A stretch of DNA of 64,000 nucleotides from Nosema muscidifuracis (GCA_028335825.1 JAIOKI010000009.1:186001-250000), one strand, 5' to 3'; positions 1 through 9,541 are shown, counted from the stretch's first letter. A program made the numbers and translations. Notes: generated by a model not told the origin, from the letters alone.

Positions 1-918
1 TCTTAAAACATTTCTTTTTATAGGTTCTACATTCTTAAAATCGTTAGCTGTTACATTTCCTCCATTAGAATTTATAATTTTAATTAAACTATCAGCAATC
101 TCTCCTGTATAAAAATCTTCTGGATCTGTACTTATTTTTATAAGTGTTTTCATAAAATTATATCTAACTATTGTATCTCCTTCTCTTAATATTTTACCAT
201 CTCTTGTATATATTTCTCTAAGACCAGGGTCAGTTAAAATTTCCTTTTCAAATTTAATAAATCTTTTTTCTAATTCTTTAGTTACTTTAAATCCTTTACA
301 AAGTTCTATACATTCAGTAAATAAAGATTTCCAAGGTAATTTACCTAATTCACTATGCATTTTATAAAGACCTTTTATTTCTCCTGGAATACCTACAGCT
401 AAACCTCCTATCATACTTTTAGATTTATCTGATAAATAATCTTCTAACTTAAAATTTTCACTACTTTTTTCTCTAAAATCAAGAAAATAAGCATTATCTT
501 TTTCTCCTTGTTTTTTAATTAAAACAAAACCACCTCCACCAATACCAGAAGAAAAAGCATTGACTATACCTACAGCTATACATGTACCTACTGCAGCATC
601 TACACTATTTCCACCTCTCTTTAAAATTTCAAGTCCAATTCTTGAAGCTTCTGGAAGTTCTGAACTAACAGCGAATTCTTTATAATAAACTGGTCTATCT
701 TCTAAAAATTCACTAATAATTAGACCAAAATATAAAAATGCTCCAATAAAAATCATAAAAAATACATTTTTTCTTGTTATTTTTGTATTTATAAAAATTT
801 CAAAACATGTGTAAATAATATGAAATATCTTTTTATCATAAAGTAAAAAAAAGTGAATAAAAATTGCTATTAAATGAAAGCTTGTACTAATAAATGTCAA
901 TAGATTCTTTTTTTTCAT
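1..918 (-). CDS. Gamma-glutamyltransferase, N-terminal part (runs off the window)
   Basis: 306 residues are visible and the frame stays open to base 1, so the C-terminal half with the self-processing catalytic Thr lies outside the window. The family cleaves the gamma-glutamyl bond of glutathione and passes the group to water or an acceptor; it is a type II membrane or exported enzyme made as a proenzyme. The sequence shows a hydrophobic N-terminus with likely membrane segments (about residues 5-25 and 50-68), then the family block GGNSVDAAVGT and a few residues later SSGIGGGGF, followed by DFREKSSE. The start ATG (918-916) has CCC four bases upstream, as elsewhere in the window. The long hydrophobic lead fits a membrane-anchored form. 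The family call is firm; activity cannot be judged without the second half. Confidence 0.9.
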   Translation of the reverse strand, partial: MKKKNLLTFISTSFHLIAIFIHFFLLYDKKIFHIIYTCFEIFINTKITRKNVFFMIFIGAFLYFGLIISEFLEDRPVYYKEFAVSSELPEASRIGLEILKRGGNSVDAAVGTCIAVGIVNAFSSGIGGGGFVLIKKQGEKDNAYFLDFREKSSENFKLEDYLSDKSKSMIGGLAVGIPGEIKGLYKMHSELGKLPWKSLFTECIELCKGFKVTKELEKRFIKFEKEILTDPGLREIYTRDGKILREGDTIVRYNFMKTLIKISTDPEDFYTGEIADSLIKIINSNGGNVTANDFKNVEPIKRNVLR

Positions 919-1859
919 ATATGGGATATAAAACAAAAAAATTTATATATTTGATTTTTAAATGTAATAATTGAATTATATAATATTAGATTTATTCATA
1001 TAATATTAGATTTATATATATAATATTAGATTTATATATTTTATTTAAGATCTATAAATTTTATTTAAGATTCATAAATTTTAATATAAGATCTATAAAT
1101 TTTTTTTAAGATTCATAAATTTTAATATAAGATTCACAATTGATTTTGATAATAGATTTTATGATAAAAAAATGTTTGACTATTGATATTTATAGAAATA
1201 AAAATATTCTGTAAAATTTTAATTTATTAATTATAAAAACATTCTTTATAATTTTAATCTATTAATTATTATTTTTTTGACATATTTTTGTATAAAATTG
1301 CGTATTTTTATTTTTAATTTATTCATGCAACAATTATTTGTTTGAAAACTTTGACATTTATTAAAAATCTTATGTTCTTAAACTAATGACAAGAATTGAG
1401 ATTTTATTTAATTTAAATAATCAACAAATCATTTAACAAAATATTTTTTTAATTTCTAGAACTCTTTTTTGTTAATAAAATATTTAGAATATTATTTATC
1501 TTCTTAAAGTAGTTAATAAAATATTACCAATTAATTATACATAGAATAAGTGAATATTAATTATCTTAAAAAGTAGATTTTGAAGATGACATAAAAAAGA
1601 AAAATTTATTTTTAAAAATATCTAGTATTTTAAAATTTATATTTAAAAAATAATATCTTCTTATTCAATCACCAATCATATTTCTATTCTTTCAAATAAT
1701 AATATCTTCTTATTCAATAAACAATAATATCTTCTTATTTAATTACCAATCATATTTTATAAATAATATTTACTTATTAAATAAACAATAATATTTCCAT
1801 TCTTACAAATAATAATTATATCTTCTTATTCAATAAACAATTACATTTTACCCTTTCAT
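919..1859. repeat. AT-rich divergent spacer with short tandem repeats
   Basis: No gene is seen between the leftward transferase and the rightward small gene. From about 957 to 1140 there are imperfect repeats of a unit like TATAATATTAGATTTATA and then of TAAGATTCATAAATTTTA. A second set, based on AATAATATCTTCTTATTCAAT, fills about 1645-1850 up to the CCC motif of the next gene. Both promoters must lie here because the genes diverge. Confidence 0.6.
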
Positions 1860-2060
1860 ATGATAAATTCAAAGATTATTCTTCTAATTTCAACTTTAAC
1901 TTATCTTTATATTCTATATACCCTAATTATAGACCCATTTATGTCTAATAAGATAGTTAATGAAGATTATATTCTCTTATCAGCTTCTTTTATTCTTAGT
2001 ATAATATTTTCAATATTCTTTACTATAAAAAATGAATTCCTTGTCTCTTCAATTTTTTAA
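1860..2060 (+). CDS. Small two-membrane-segment protein, possibly DPM2-like
   Basis: 66 residues made of two hydrophobic segments (about 4-25 and 40-58) separated by a short polar loop containing DPFMSNKIVNEDY. The ATG follows CCC by six bases. The layout (first segment with several Tyr, a Pro-Phe pair just after it, a short loop and a second segment) resembles DPM2, the small ER-membrane subunit that stabilises dolichol-phosphate-mannose synthase. That would fit with the phosphomannomutase gene at the other end of the gene-dense half. The match is by pattern only; other tiny ER membrane proteins (a signal-peptidase or oligosaccharyltransferase subunit) are possible. The stop codon is immediately followed by the CCC motif of the next gene. 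Confidence 0.4.
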   Translation: MINSKIILLISTLTYLYILYTLIIDPFMSNKIVNEDYILLSASFILSIIFSIFFTIKNEFLVSSIF

Positions 2061-2063
2061 CCC
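2061..2063 (+). promoter_or_regulatory. CCC start-proximal motif touching the upstream stop codon
   Basis: CCC begins one base after the stop (2058-2060) of the small membrane protein and lies four bases before the ATG at 2068. If this motif marks transcription initiation, as proposed for microsporidia, the mRNA of the second gene starts essentially at its ATG and its core promoter is inside the first gene. Confidence 0.6.
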
Positions 2064-2067
2064 ATAA

Positions 2068-2739
2068 ATGACCAGTACAGATAAATTATATACCTACTCT
2101 AATAATGAAATTATTATTCACAAACTTAATGGTGATATAATAAAAAGACTTAAATATGATGTATCTTATCAATATAAGAATTATTTTTCAGATACACAGA
2201 AGAATTTATATAAGATAATAGACTTAACACCAGTTTTAGTATTAAAACTTAAGAAGAATATTTTTAAGATGATAGAGAATACAAAATTGTATTTGATAGA
2301 TGTATATGGAGATATTTATTTAATAGAAAAAGATAATCTTAAATTTGTAGCAGGTGTTCTTTGTACAATTAAAGATGTACAAATATTTAAAGATAAGATA
2401 TTTATACTTGATAAATATGATAGAATACGTGTATGTGACTTAAATGGAAGAATTCAAGATTTTAAGTTTAATCTTCCAATACAAGGATTTGTAACTGATA
2501 ATCTTTATATAAAATATATTACAAATTCTAGTGATCAAAATAAAGATTTTATTAAAGTAGATGGTAAGATTATTAAAATACTTAGTAATTCTAATAAATC
2601 AGTTGTATTAACTGATAAATATATTTATATATACAAGGATGGAAATATAAGTGAATTAAATTATGTTGAGGATATTCTTATAGGAGAAGATAATGAGATA
2701 TATAAAATTGAGAATAATCTAATTAAATTAATTTATTAA
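2068..2739 (+). CDS. WD-propeller protein, probable Trm82/WDR4 tRNA methyltransferase subunit
   Basis: 223 residues, mostly short beta strands as in a propeller. Trm82/WDR4 is the non-catalytic partner of Trm8/METTL1, which makes m7G46 in tRNA. The central part carries the family pattern: a strand ending YGDIYLIE (about residue 86), a stretch equivalent to the next blade, then ILDKYDRIRVCDLNGRIQDF and GFVTD, which lines up with the DRDEKIRVS...FVS signature of Trm82. It is about half the length of the yeast protein, so several blades would be missing or degenerate. It starts seven bases after the preceding stop, so the two genes are tightly coupled on the same strand. A generic WD-like protein is the alternative. 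Confidence 0.55.
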   Translation: MTSTDKLYTYSNNEIIIHKLNGDIIKRLKYDVSYQYKNYFSDTQKNLYKIIDLTPVLVLKLKKNIFKMIENTKLYLIDVYGDIYLIEKDNLKFVAGVLCTIKDVQIFKDKIFILDKYDRIRVCDLNGRIQDFKFNLPIQGFVTDNLYIKYITNSSDQNKDFIKVDGKIIKILSNSNKSVVLTDKYIYIYKDGNISELNYVEDILIGEDNEIYKIENNLIKLIY

Positions 2740-3040
2740 GAAGATTATTATAAAAAGTCCACCATCTTAATATTACATAAGGAACTTAAGTTTAATAAAT
2801 TGAGGAAGTATGTATATTTAATTAAAATAGTCAGTATTAATAACAAATAAGCATTATTAAAAATAAATAAACATTATTAAAAATAAATAAGTATTGTTAA
2901 AAACAAATAAACAATTATATTAATAAGTAATAAAAACAAATAAGTGTTAAAAATAATGATATAATAAATAAGTAATAAAAACAAATAAACAATATTAAAA
3001 ACAATTATATTAATAAGTAATAAAAACAAATAAGTAAATT
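2740..3040. repeat. Convergent spacer with AAAACAAATAA-type repeats
   Basis: From about 2835 to 3030 the unit AAAAACAAATAAGCATTATT and shorter variants recur. The two flanking genes converge here, so the repeat sits where both 3' ends and poly(A) sites are expected. No coding potential was seen. Confidence 0.6.
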
Positions 3041-4141
3041 TTAATGAGAATAATCCAATATCATAGGTTCTTCTTCATCATCAAGATAATCAGGTATTTT
3101 CACTTCCTGTTCAGTTACTTTTTCATTATCATTAATTTTTATTAATACTTTTTTTATACCTTCATCCTTAAGATTAAAATAATCAAATACTATTTTTAAG
3201 TCATCATCATCTCCTCTGATTTGATATCCATTAACTTTTTTAACTCCTTTATTAGAAATACCTTCTACCATTATCGAATATTCACCTTTTCCTTTAAGAA
3301 CTATTTTACTTAAATCTTCTTTCTTATTTAATAAATCTTCATCAATTTTATAAACCTTTGGTTTAAATTCTTCTTTATAATTAAAAATCCTTACATTCTT
3401 ATACAAATTAAGTATATTTACTATATCATTGATAAGTGGCATCAATTTCTTATAATCAGGATTATCAACATTATGATTTTTAATTATAATATCAAGAATA
3501 ACGTCTACAGGTTCTTTTGATATTTTCTTTTCATCAATACCTTTAGATAAATCAGTAAAATATTCTGATATAGTTTTTATATCAGATGACCCACCAAGAC
3601 TCATATTATATTTATTAAGAAGATTTCCTAAATCTTTAGTATTATCTTTTAAATCAGAACACAAACATTTAATATAGAATGATAGACAAGTTAGATTATT
3701 CCTATAAGGTAATAATACTTCATTATAGATCAATTCTTTACAAAATAATTCATAAGAATTTTTTACTGGTATCATCTTTAATTCAAAATCTTTAGTATTT
3801 ACCAAATTATAGAAAGGAGTTAAAGATATAAAATCTTTCTTTGGACTTGTACTAGTAAGAATATAATAATTAAAATATCCACCATGAATATCTGTAATAG
3901 GATGTGGATAAGATAAATAAGATTTCTTTATGACCTTACCTGGTTGATTAATAAATATCTTACTATATTTAGCAAACCTACTCTTATTAAATTGTATATT
4001 CTCATCAGAAAATATCTTCTTGTTATAATCTTGAGATAGGCTAAGGCATCTTTTTACTGTCTCTTTTCTTATTAAATTAGAAGATAATGATTTCATTAAT
4101 GATCCTGAACATAAAACATTAGCTATATATAGAATTTTCAT
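3041..4141 (-). CDS. Secreted-looking protein of unknown family
   Basis: 366 residues. The N-terminus (MKILYIANVLCSGSLMKSLSS) looks like a signal peptide, with a short basic start, a hydrophobic core and small residues. The rest is soluble, Lys/Asp/Asn/Ile-rich, with a C-terminal acidic tail (YLDDEEEPMILDYSH). Six Cys are scattered (two close to the N-terminus, then the ELFCKELI region and CLSFYIKCLCSD), which might form disulphides. The start is supported by a CCCCC run seven bases upstream. I recognise no family; microsporidia have many lineage-specific exported or spore-wall proteins of this sort, but nothing here proves export. Confidence 0.8.
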   Translation of the reverse strand: MKILYIANVLCSGSLMKSLSSNLIRKETVKRCLSLSQDYNKKIFSDENIQFNKSRFAKYSKIFINQPGKVIKKSYLSYPHPITDIHGGYFNYYILTSTSPKKDFISLTPFYNLVNTKDFELKMIPVKNSYELFCKELIYNEVLLPYRNNLTCLSFYIKCLCSDLKDNTKDLGNLLNKYNMSLGGSSDIKTISEYFTDLSKGIDEKKISKEPVDVILDIIIKNHNVDNPDYKKLMPLINDIVNILNLYKNVRIFNYKEEFKPKVYKIDEDLLNKKEDLSKIVLKGKGEYSIMVEGISNKGVKKVNGYQIRGDDDDLKIVFDYFNLKDEGIKKVLIKINDNEKVTEQEVKIPDYLDDEEEPMILDYSH

Positions 4142-5083
4142 AAAAAAAGGGGGATATTTTCATTATATAGTTATTAATTAATTAAACTTAAAAAAATAAG
4201 ATTTATTATAAATTTAATTAAGAAATAAAAAATATTATTGATGACTCATTCATTATGATTTAATTTTGACATTTAAAAATAAATTATTATATTTTCTTAT
4301 AAAATAAAATGATATTTTTTTGACAGATTATTTAAAATAAAATAATATTTTTTTGACAATTTATTTAAAATAAAATAATATTTTTTTGGTAAATGTATTT
4401 AAAATTGAATCTTCTTAGTAAAATATTTATTTGGCATAGAAAATATTTTTTTAACAATTTATTTAAAATTGAATCTTCTTAGTAAAATGTTTATTTAAAA
4501 TAGAATCTTCTTAATAAAATATTCATTTTATCTAAAATATTATTATTTTAAAATATTTAATTAAATTTATAAATAATTAACCTTATAATATTCTATAAAT
4601 AATATTTTAATTATAATCTTCTTTGATAATTCGATATCTCAAATTTAAAATATAAATAATATTTTAAAAAGACAATTATCTTTTCATAATATTCAATCAT
4701 ATTTTTATATATTTAAATTTTTAAAAAAATTATTTAATTATTTTTTCATTAATAAATAATTGAAAAAAAGTCAAACAATATGGAAAATATTATGAAAAGA
4801 TAATTTAAATTATTTTATAAAAATAATATTAAAAATTTATTTAAATTTTTGATAAAACATAAACATTTTTAATTTCTTAATCAAGTATTTTTATTTCTTA
4901 CTTAGTTAATTATTATTAAAATTAATTATTTATTATAGTAAAAACTATTTTAAATCTCTAATTATATTTAATTTTTTATTTTTAAATGAATTTAAGCTTT
5001 TATATTCATGCATATAAAAATAAGTCTTTTTCTTTTAAGAAGTTAACCAGTAAAAATTTTAAAAAAAATTATATTTTTTATCC
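4142..5083. repeat. AT-rich divergent spacer with TTTTTTTGACAATTTATTT repeats
   Basis: Between two divergent genes. Three or more copies of a unit like AAAATAATATTTTTTTGACA occupy about 4290-4420, with decaying variants (GAATCTTCTTAGTAAAAT) to about 4530. No gene was seen in the rest. Confidence 0.55.
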
Positions 5084-5863
5084 ATGTCAAAGAAAGTTAA
5101 AATTTCGAAAGAAAGTCATAAATCATCTTCAGAAGAAGAAAATAATTTAAGCTGCAGTGAAAACTCAAATGATAACTTAGATAGTAACTCAAATGATAAC
5201 TTAGATAGTAGCTCAAGTGATAACTCAAGTGATAACTCAAATGAAAACTCAGATAGTAGCTCAGATGAAATTCTTGATTGTTTACATATTAAGAATCTCC
5301 CTATAGATGAATTTAATTTTTTAATAGGTAGATCTAAATTTTTTTCAGAAACAGATCTTTTATATAATAATCTCTTAGATAAAGTATTTGTTACATGCAA
5401 TGACATAGTTTTATATCACATCCTCCTTATAGATTATATTAAAATATTATCATTGGTAGATAAGAAGATAAAGAAACATATTAATAATCTAATATTAGAT
5501 AGTAAAGTAGATAAAGAAGATTTAGTTATGATTTATACTGATAAATTATGTAATATAGATGTTAAAGATGTAGTAGAATCTATAAAGTCACTTAACTTTG
5601 ATAAGAAGAATTATTTATTCGTTAGTAAATGTTATTATCCTTCTAAAGAAGAAAAAGAAGAATTTTTAGAAGTTTTTAGTGATTTTAAAGAGGAAGAAGA
5701 TAATCTTGATATTCTTCCTGTAAGAATTGAAGAGATATTTCTTCGTAGGATATCTAAATTTAAAAAGAATATGCAAGTAAGCAGTTCTCCTTATCAGATA
5801 TTTATACTTAGTAAGGAAGATATAGAAGAATATATCAAAATATTAGAAAAGGAAATAAATTAA
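5084..5863 (+). CDS. BCP1: Bcp1/BCCIP family protein
   Basis: 259 residues. Residues 1-65 are an acidic Ser/Asn/Asp low-complexity lead with repeated NSNDNLDS units. The remainder fits the BCP1/BCCIP fold: a helix-rich middle (LHIKNLPIDEFNFL; DLVMIYTDKLCNIDVKDVV, matching the LLLSERFINVP region of BCCIP), then NYLFVSKCYYP, IEEIFLRRISKFKKNMQ and a final helix EDIEEYIKILEKEI, in the same order as in BCCIP. In yeast, Bcp1 is a nuclear chaperone for ribosomal protein uL14 and aids export of Mss4. The start is less certain than others because only CC precedes the ATG. The coding repeat near the 5' end is out of character with the rest of the gene. Confidence 0.72.
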   Translation: MSKKVKISKESHKSSSEEENNLSCSENSNDNLDSNSNDNLDSSSSDNSSDNSNENSDSSSDEILDCLHIKNLPIDEFNFLIGRSKFFSETDLLYNNLLDKVFVTCNDIVLYHILLIDYIKILSLVDKKIKKHINNLILDSKVDKEDLVMIYTDKLCNIDVKDVVESIKSLNFDKKNYLFVSKCYYPSKEEKEEFLEVFSDFKEEEDNLDILPVRIEEIFLRRISKFKKNMQVSSSPYQIFILSKEDIEEYIKILEKEIN

Positions 5864-6327
5864 TTTTACTTATTAGATATTTTAATATTTCGCGAATTTC
5901 TTAAAATATAATAATAAATCTTCTTAAAATATTTATATTGTAATCGCGAATTTCTTAAAATATAATAATAACCCTTAATAAAATATAATCATAAACCTTC
6001 TTAAAATATAATAATAAATCTTTAATAAAATTTTTATATTGTAATCGCGAATTTCTTAAAATATGATAATAAATCTTTAATAAAATATAATCATAAACCT
6101 TCTTAAAATATAATAATAAATCTTCTTTAAATATGATCACAACACTTTAATAAAATATAATAATAAACCTTCTTAAAACATAATAATAAACCTTCTTAAA
6201 ACAAATTAATAAACCTTCTTAAAATATAATTATAAACATTCCTTTAATTTTTTTTATTCTTTTAAAACATTCTTATTTAAATTTAACCGCCAAAATTTTA
6301 ATAAAAAAAATTAATACACTCCCTTCA
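5864..6327. repeat. Spacer built of CTTCTTAAAATATAATAATAA repeats
   Basis: From about 5880 to 6240 a unit of about 20-22 bases (AAACCTTCTTAAAATATAAT and variants) recurs many times, with a longer period containing GTAATCGCGAATTTCTTA three times. The CGCGAA is striking in such AT-rich DNA. The last part leads to the CCC motif before the kleisin gene. Confidence 0.7.
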
Positions 6328-7242
6328 ATGTACGATTACCAATATGTAAAGAAAATCTGTATGAGAATAATAGATACAGAAAAATTAACAAAAAAATCAG
6401 AAATAAAGAATTTAGACATTAATAGACTAATTCTATCTATAAATATAAACGAAAACTTAAGAATAAGTGGATGTATTTTAACAGGTCTAGTACGTATTTA
6501 TATTAAGAAATTAAAATATTTAATAGAAGAATCAAACGAACTTCTTATAATTATATCTAACAAAAAACAGAAAACAAAGAATTATAAAAAAGATATTAAA
6601 GTTGTAGATGAAGATGTTTATATATCTGATATAATTGTACATGATGATGTACAAGAGAATATGATTGAAACTTCTGATATGATGAATTTTGATGATATGT
6701 CTATTGAACCTGTAAGAAATGATGAAACAGAAAATACTTTAGTTGATAGTTTTAAGATAAATATTGAGCGGAAACGTAGGAAAATATCAGAAGATGACGT
6801 CATAGAATATGATAATAAGTTTTATAAGGATAATATTTGTAATATAAAAAATAATATTGATAGATTAGATAAATTTAATTTAAACTGTTTGTTAGAATAC
6901 AATATTCCAAAATTCTTTATGGATAGACTTAATATTAATAGAGAAGTAGAAGTTATGAGAGATCAAACATCAATAGATCAATTTAATGAGATATCTATGG
7001 CTGATGATTATGTACCAGAAAGTTTTTTTACAGAAAGTGAAGACATTATAATTGAAGATAAAGAATTAGATTTAAATATTTTACCAAATGAATTTGATTT
7101 TAATATAATTGTATCTACTTTTGATAGAGAAGATAAAGCTAAATATTTTTTTAATTTACTTTTGAAAGCATCAGAAGGAAGTATTAGTGTGAAACAAGAT
7201 AGTCCATCATCCAATATATTATGTAAAATAAATAATTATTAA
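6328..7242 (+). CDS. Cohesin kleisin subunit (Rad21/Scc1/Rec8 family)
   Basis: 304 residues. Kleisins close the SMC1-SMC3 ring that holds sister chromatids together; separase cuts them at anaphase. Residues about 8-72 form the N-terminal kleisin domain: TEKLTKKSEIKNLDI, LRISGCILTGLVRIYIKKLKYLIEE. The central part is acidic and disordered, as expected for the linker, with an Arg/Lys patch (ERKRRKISEDD). The last 50 residues (STFDREDKAKYFFNLLLKASEG, then SVKQD) match the C-terminal winged helix that binds the SMC1 head. It is roughly half the length of yeast Scc1. Mitotic Scc1 and meiotic Rec8 cannot be told apart here. CCC lies four bases before the ATG. Confidence 0.9.
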   Translation: MYDYQYVKKICMRIIDTEKLTKKSEIKNLDINRLILSININENLRISGCILTGLVRIYIKKLKYLIEESNELLIIISNKKQKTKNYKKDIKVVDEDVYISDIIVHDDVQENMIETSDMMNFDDMSIEPVRNDETENTLVDSFKINIERKRRKISEDDVIEYDNKFYKDNICNIKNNIDRLDKFNLNCLLEYNIPKFFMDRLNINREVEVMRDQTSIDQFNEISMADDYVPESFFTESEDIIIEDKELDLNILPNEFDFNIIVSTFDREDKAKYFFNLLLKASEGSISVKQDSPSSNILCKINNY

Positions 7243-7619
7243 AATATATTTGCTTATTAGAATATATTTACTATTAAAATAAATTTGAAAGGAAATCCTC
7301 AAACATTATCAAAGCAATGAGCATTATCTTCAGTGTATGTTAAAAACATTATGTAAAATAAATTTAATAAGGAAAATACACAAACATTATCAAATCAATG
7401 AGAATCAGCTCCATCGTAGGTTAAAAACATTATATAAAATAAATTAATAAATAAATTTGATAAGGAAATACACAAACATTATCAAAGCAATGAGCATTAT
7501 CTCCATCGTAGGTTAAAGACATTATATAAAATAAATTAATAGATAAATTTGATAAGGAAAATACACAATAAAAAATATTTTAATTAATTTTATTAGAATA
7601 TTTAATAATTTATTTGTAT
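7243..7619. repeat. Three-copy long tandem repeat in a convergent spacer
   Basis: About 7289-7572 contains three copies of a unit of roughly 90-100 bases. Each copy has ACAAACATTATCAAAGCAAT, then GAGCATTATCTCCATCGTAG (or a close variant), then a stretch of AAATAAATTAATA. It is less AT-only than the other spacer repeats and lies between the convergent kleisin and Sac3 genes. Confidence 0.75.
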
Positions 7620-9434
7620 CTACCACAATTTAGAATTCTCTTCATAATAAACATCAACATTATCAAGTCTTTGTTTCTTATCAATTTTTTCTATCCATTC
7701 CTCTTTACATTCAGGATTTCTATTATTTCCAATAAGATACGATAATATTTCTATCTGTTTAATTCTACTTTTATTCTCAAGAAGTATATTAATTTTATTT
7801 TTAATAATTCTATCACTATTATTAACTAAATTCATAATCTCATTTAATCTTTTATTAAGATTCTGTGGTATATCTAATATTCTGTTAAGCATAAAATATT
7901 TATTTTCTATGTCTATAAAGAATTTTTGGTTAACTGAAAATATTGACACACGATATTTTAATAAAATGGTGGGATTAACTTCTTTATATTTTAAAAATTC
8001 TGGTTTCAAATTCATAAGATTAGATTTCTTAACGTTTGTCATAAATATAGCAGAAAATATACTCTCATCTGTTATTATAGCTAATAATTTTGTATTATCT
8101 TTTTGTATTTTAGTTTCTTTTATTGATATATTCTTTATAAAATTTTTTATATAAAGATCAAGAATATAAAAACATATTTTTTTTGCTAAATTTTTTTTTC
8201 TCTCGAATATATTCATTCTGTTACGTATTTCTAATACAAAATTTTTAGCAGTAAGTCTACAATATATTTTTTTTATGACATTAAAAATATCATTTTCTGT
8301 TTCTTTTTTATTAATAAAAATATTAATACTAGTTTTTTGTTTAGGAATATTTTTTGATTTTATACTAGTAGAATTTAAATAAATCTGATTGACAAAATGA
8401 TCAACCCAAATATTTTGTATATATTCAAATATTTTATAATCAATATCTCCTATATAAATTAATAAAGAAGGATTATTCATTCCAATATATTCTTTTCTTT
8501 CTTTTATAAGAATATTATCATTCTCAAATAAATTCTTATTTTTAAAATCTACTTTATTATCTTCTATAAATATATTATTTTTTTTACATAGACTTATTAA
8601 CTCATTATCAGTTACATATAACATTTTCTTAATAAAATAACTATCTATCTTTTCAACAAAACATTTTGAATATATTTCTATACCTCTTAACCTTATTTTA
8701 TCAAAATAACTGTGTAAAATACAATAACTTAAAAAATCTGATTTTCTTGACATATTAAAAAAATTATATATATTATTCTGTGAGTAAGTATTTTTTATAT
8801 TAAAACTTTGTATTATCTTTTTGTAATTAATATATTTATCTAGGAATAGAAATTTATCATCAAATGATATTAATATATAATAGGAAATAAATTCAATTTC
8901 ATTAGTAGATTTAGTTTTATAATTTCTTTTAGTATATAAATCATATAAAGTACCAAGAATTTTTTTACATTGATCGAGGTTTAAATGACTCTCAAATTGT
9001 TTGTTATCAAATAAAGCATAATTATATAAAATATGAAATCTACATATTTTTTCTAAAATAGATATTGTAATATCACAATCTAATTCTTGTATAGATATAT
9101 CTAATCTTATAGCTCTAGTTCTATTCTCAACAAATTTGTATAAATCTAATGAGAAATCATTATAACAAAATTTAAGAATATAATTTAAAGTACTTTCTAA
9201 TACATTTATAGGTCTTACATCTTCAGGAAAGGCTTTTGTTTTACCTGCTGATGATCTATTATATTTTTTTATTAAAATATCTTTTTCATATTTGTTAACA
9301 TCATTACGTATAGTTCTTTCAAGGTATTCGAAATATGGACAATATTCTTCACATATACCTTTAATAGTACCTCTGTGTTCTTCACGTTCTTCTCTTTTTA
9401 AAAGAAGATCTTTATAAATATGTTCAAGATTCAT
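7620..9434 (-). CDS. SAC3: Sac3/GANP-family mRNA export protein
   Basis: 604 residues from the ATG at 9434. An ATG at 9467 is in frame, but CCC lies four bases before 9434 and the upstream extension is only hydrophobic filler, so 9434 is preferred. Sac3 is the scaffold of TREX-2, which couples transcription to mRNA export at the nuclear pore. The Sac3 signature is near the N-terminus: GTIKGICEEYCPYFEYLER, with the paired Cys and Pro of the C-x-x-x-C-P motif, then KKYNRSSAGKTKAFPEDVRP and the following PCI-like helical domain. It is about half the length of yeast Sac3; the Sus1/Cdc31-binding region was not recognised. It converges with the kleisin gene. Confidence 0.9.
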   Translation of the reverse strand: MNLEHIYKDLLLKREEREEHRGTIKGICEEYCPYFEYLERTIRNDVNKYEKDILIKKYNRSSAGKTKAFPEDVRPINVLESTLNYILKFCYNDFSLDLYKFVENRTRAIRLDISIQELDCDITISILEKICRFHILYNYALFDNKQFESHLNLDQCKKILGTLYDLYTKRNYKTKSTNEIEFISYYILISFDDKFLFLDKYINYKKIIQSFNIKNTYSQNNIYNFFNMSRKSDFLSYCILHSYFDKIRLRGIEIYSKCFVEKIDSYFIKKMLYVTDNELISLCKKNNIFIEDNKVDFKNKNLFENDNILIKERKEYIGMNNPSLLIYIGDIDYKIFEYIQNIWVDHFVNQIYLNSTSIKSKNIPKQKTSINIFINKKETENDIFNVIKKIYCRLTAKNFVLEIRNRMNIFERKKNLAKKICFYILDLYIKNFIKNISIKETKIQKDNTKLLAIITDESIFSAIFMTNVKKSNLMNLKPEFLKYKEVNPTILLKYRVSIFSVNQKFFIDIENKYFMLNRILDIPQNLNKRLNEIMNLVNNSDRIIKNKINILLENKSRIKQIEILSYLIGNNRNPECKEEWIEKIDKKQRLDNVDVYYEENSKLW

Positions 9435-9438
9435 AAAA

Positions 9439-9441
9439 GGG
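9439..9441 (-). promoter_or_regulatory. CCC motif that decides the SAC3 start
   Basis: On the minus strand CCC is followed by TTTT and then the ATG at 9434. It falls inside the longer in-frame reading (start at 9467), so the longer start would place the motif within the coding region. Confidence 0.6.
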
Positions 9442-9541
9442 TCAGTAAAAATCAAAAAAACAATCAAACACCATCTTATTAAGTTCTCATATTTAATTCA
9501 TATGATATCATTATCTTAAAGTAATAATATTTGATATTTTC

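Noticed and set aside
5116-5406. 96-residue minus-strand frame opposite the Bcp1 gene
   Set aside because: Mirror of the Ser/Asn/Asp repeat coding region; the plus-strand protein continues into a recognised domain.
5955-6140. 61-residue minus-strand frame
   Set aside because: Lies wholly in a tandem repeat and is itself repetitive.
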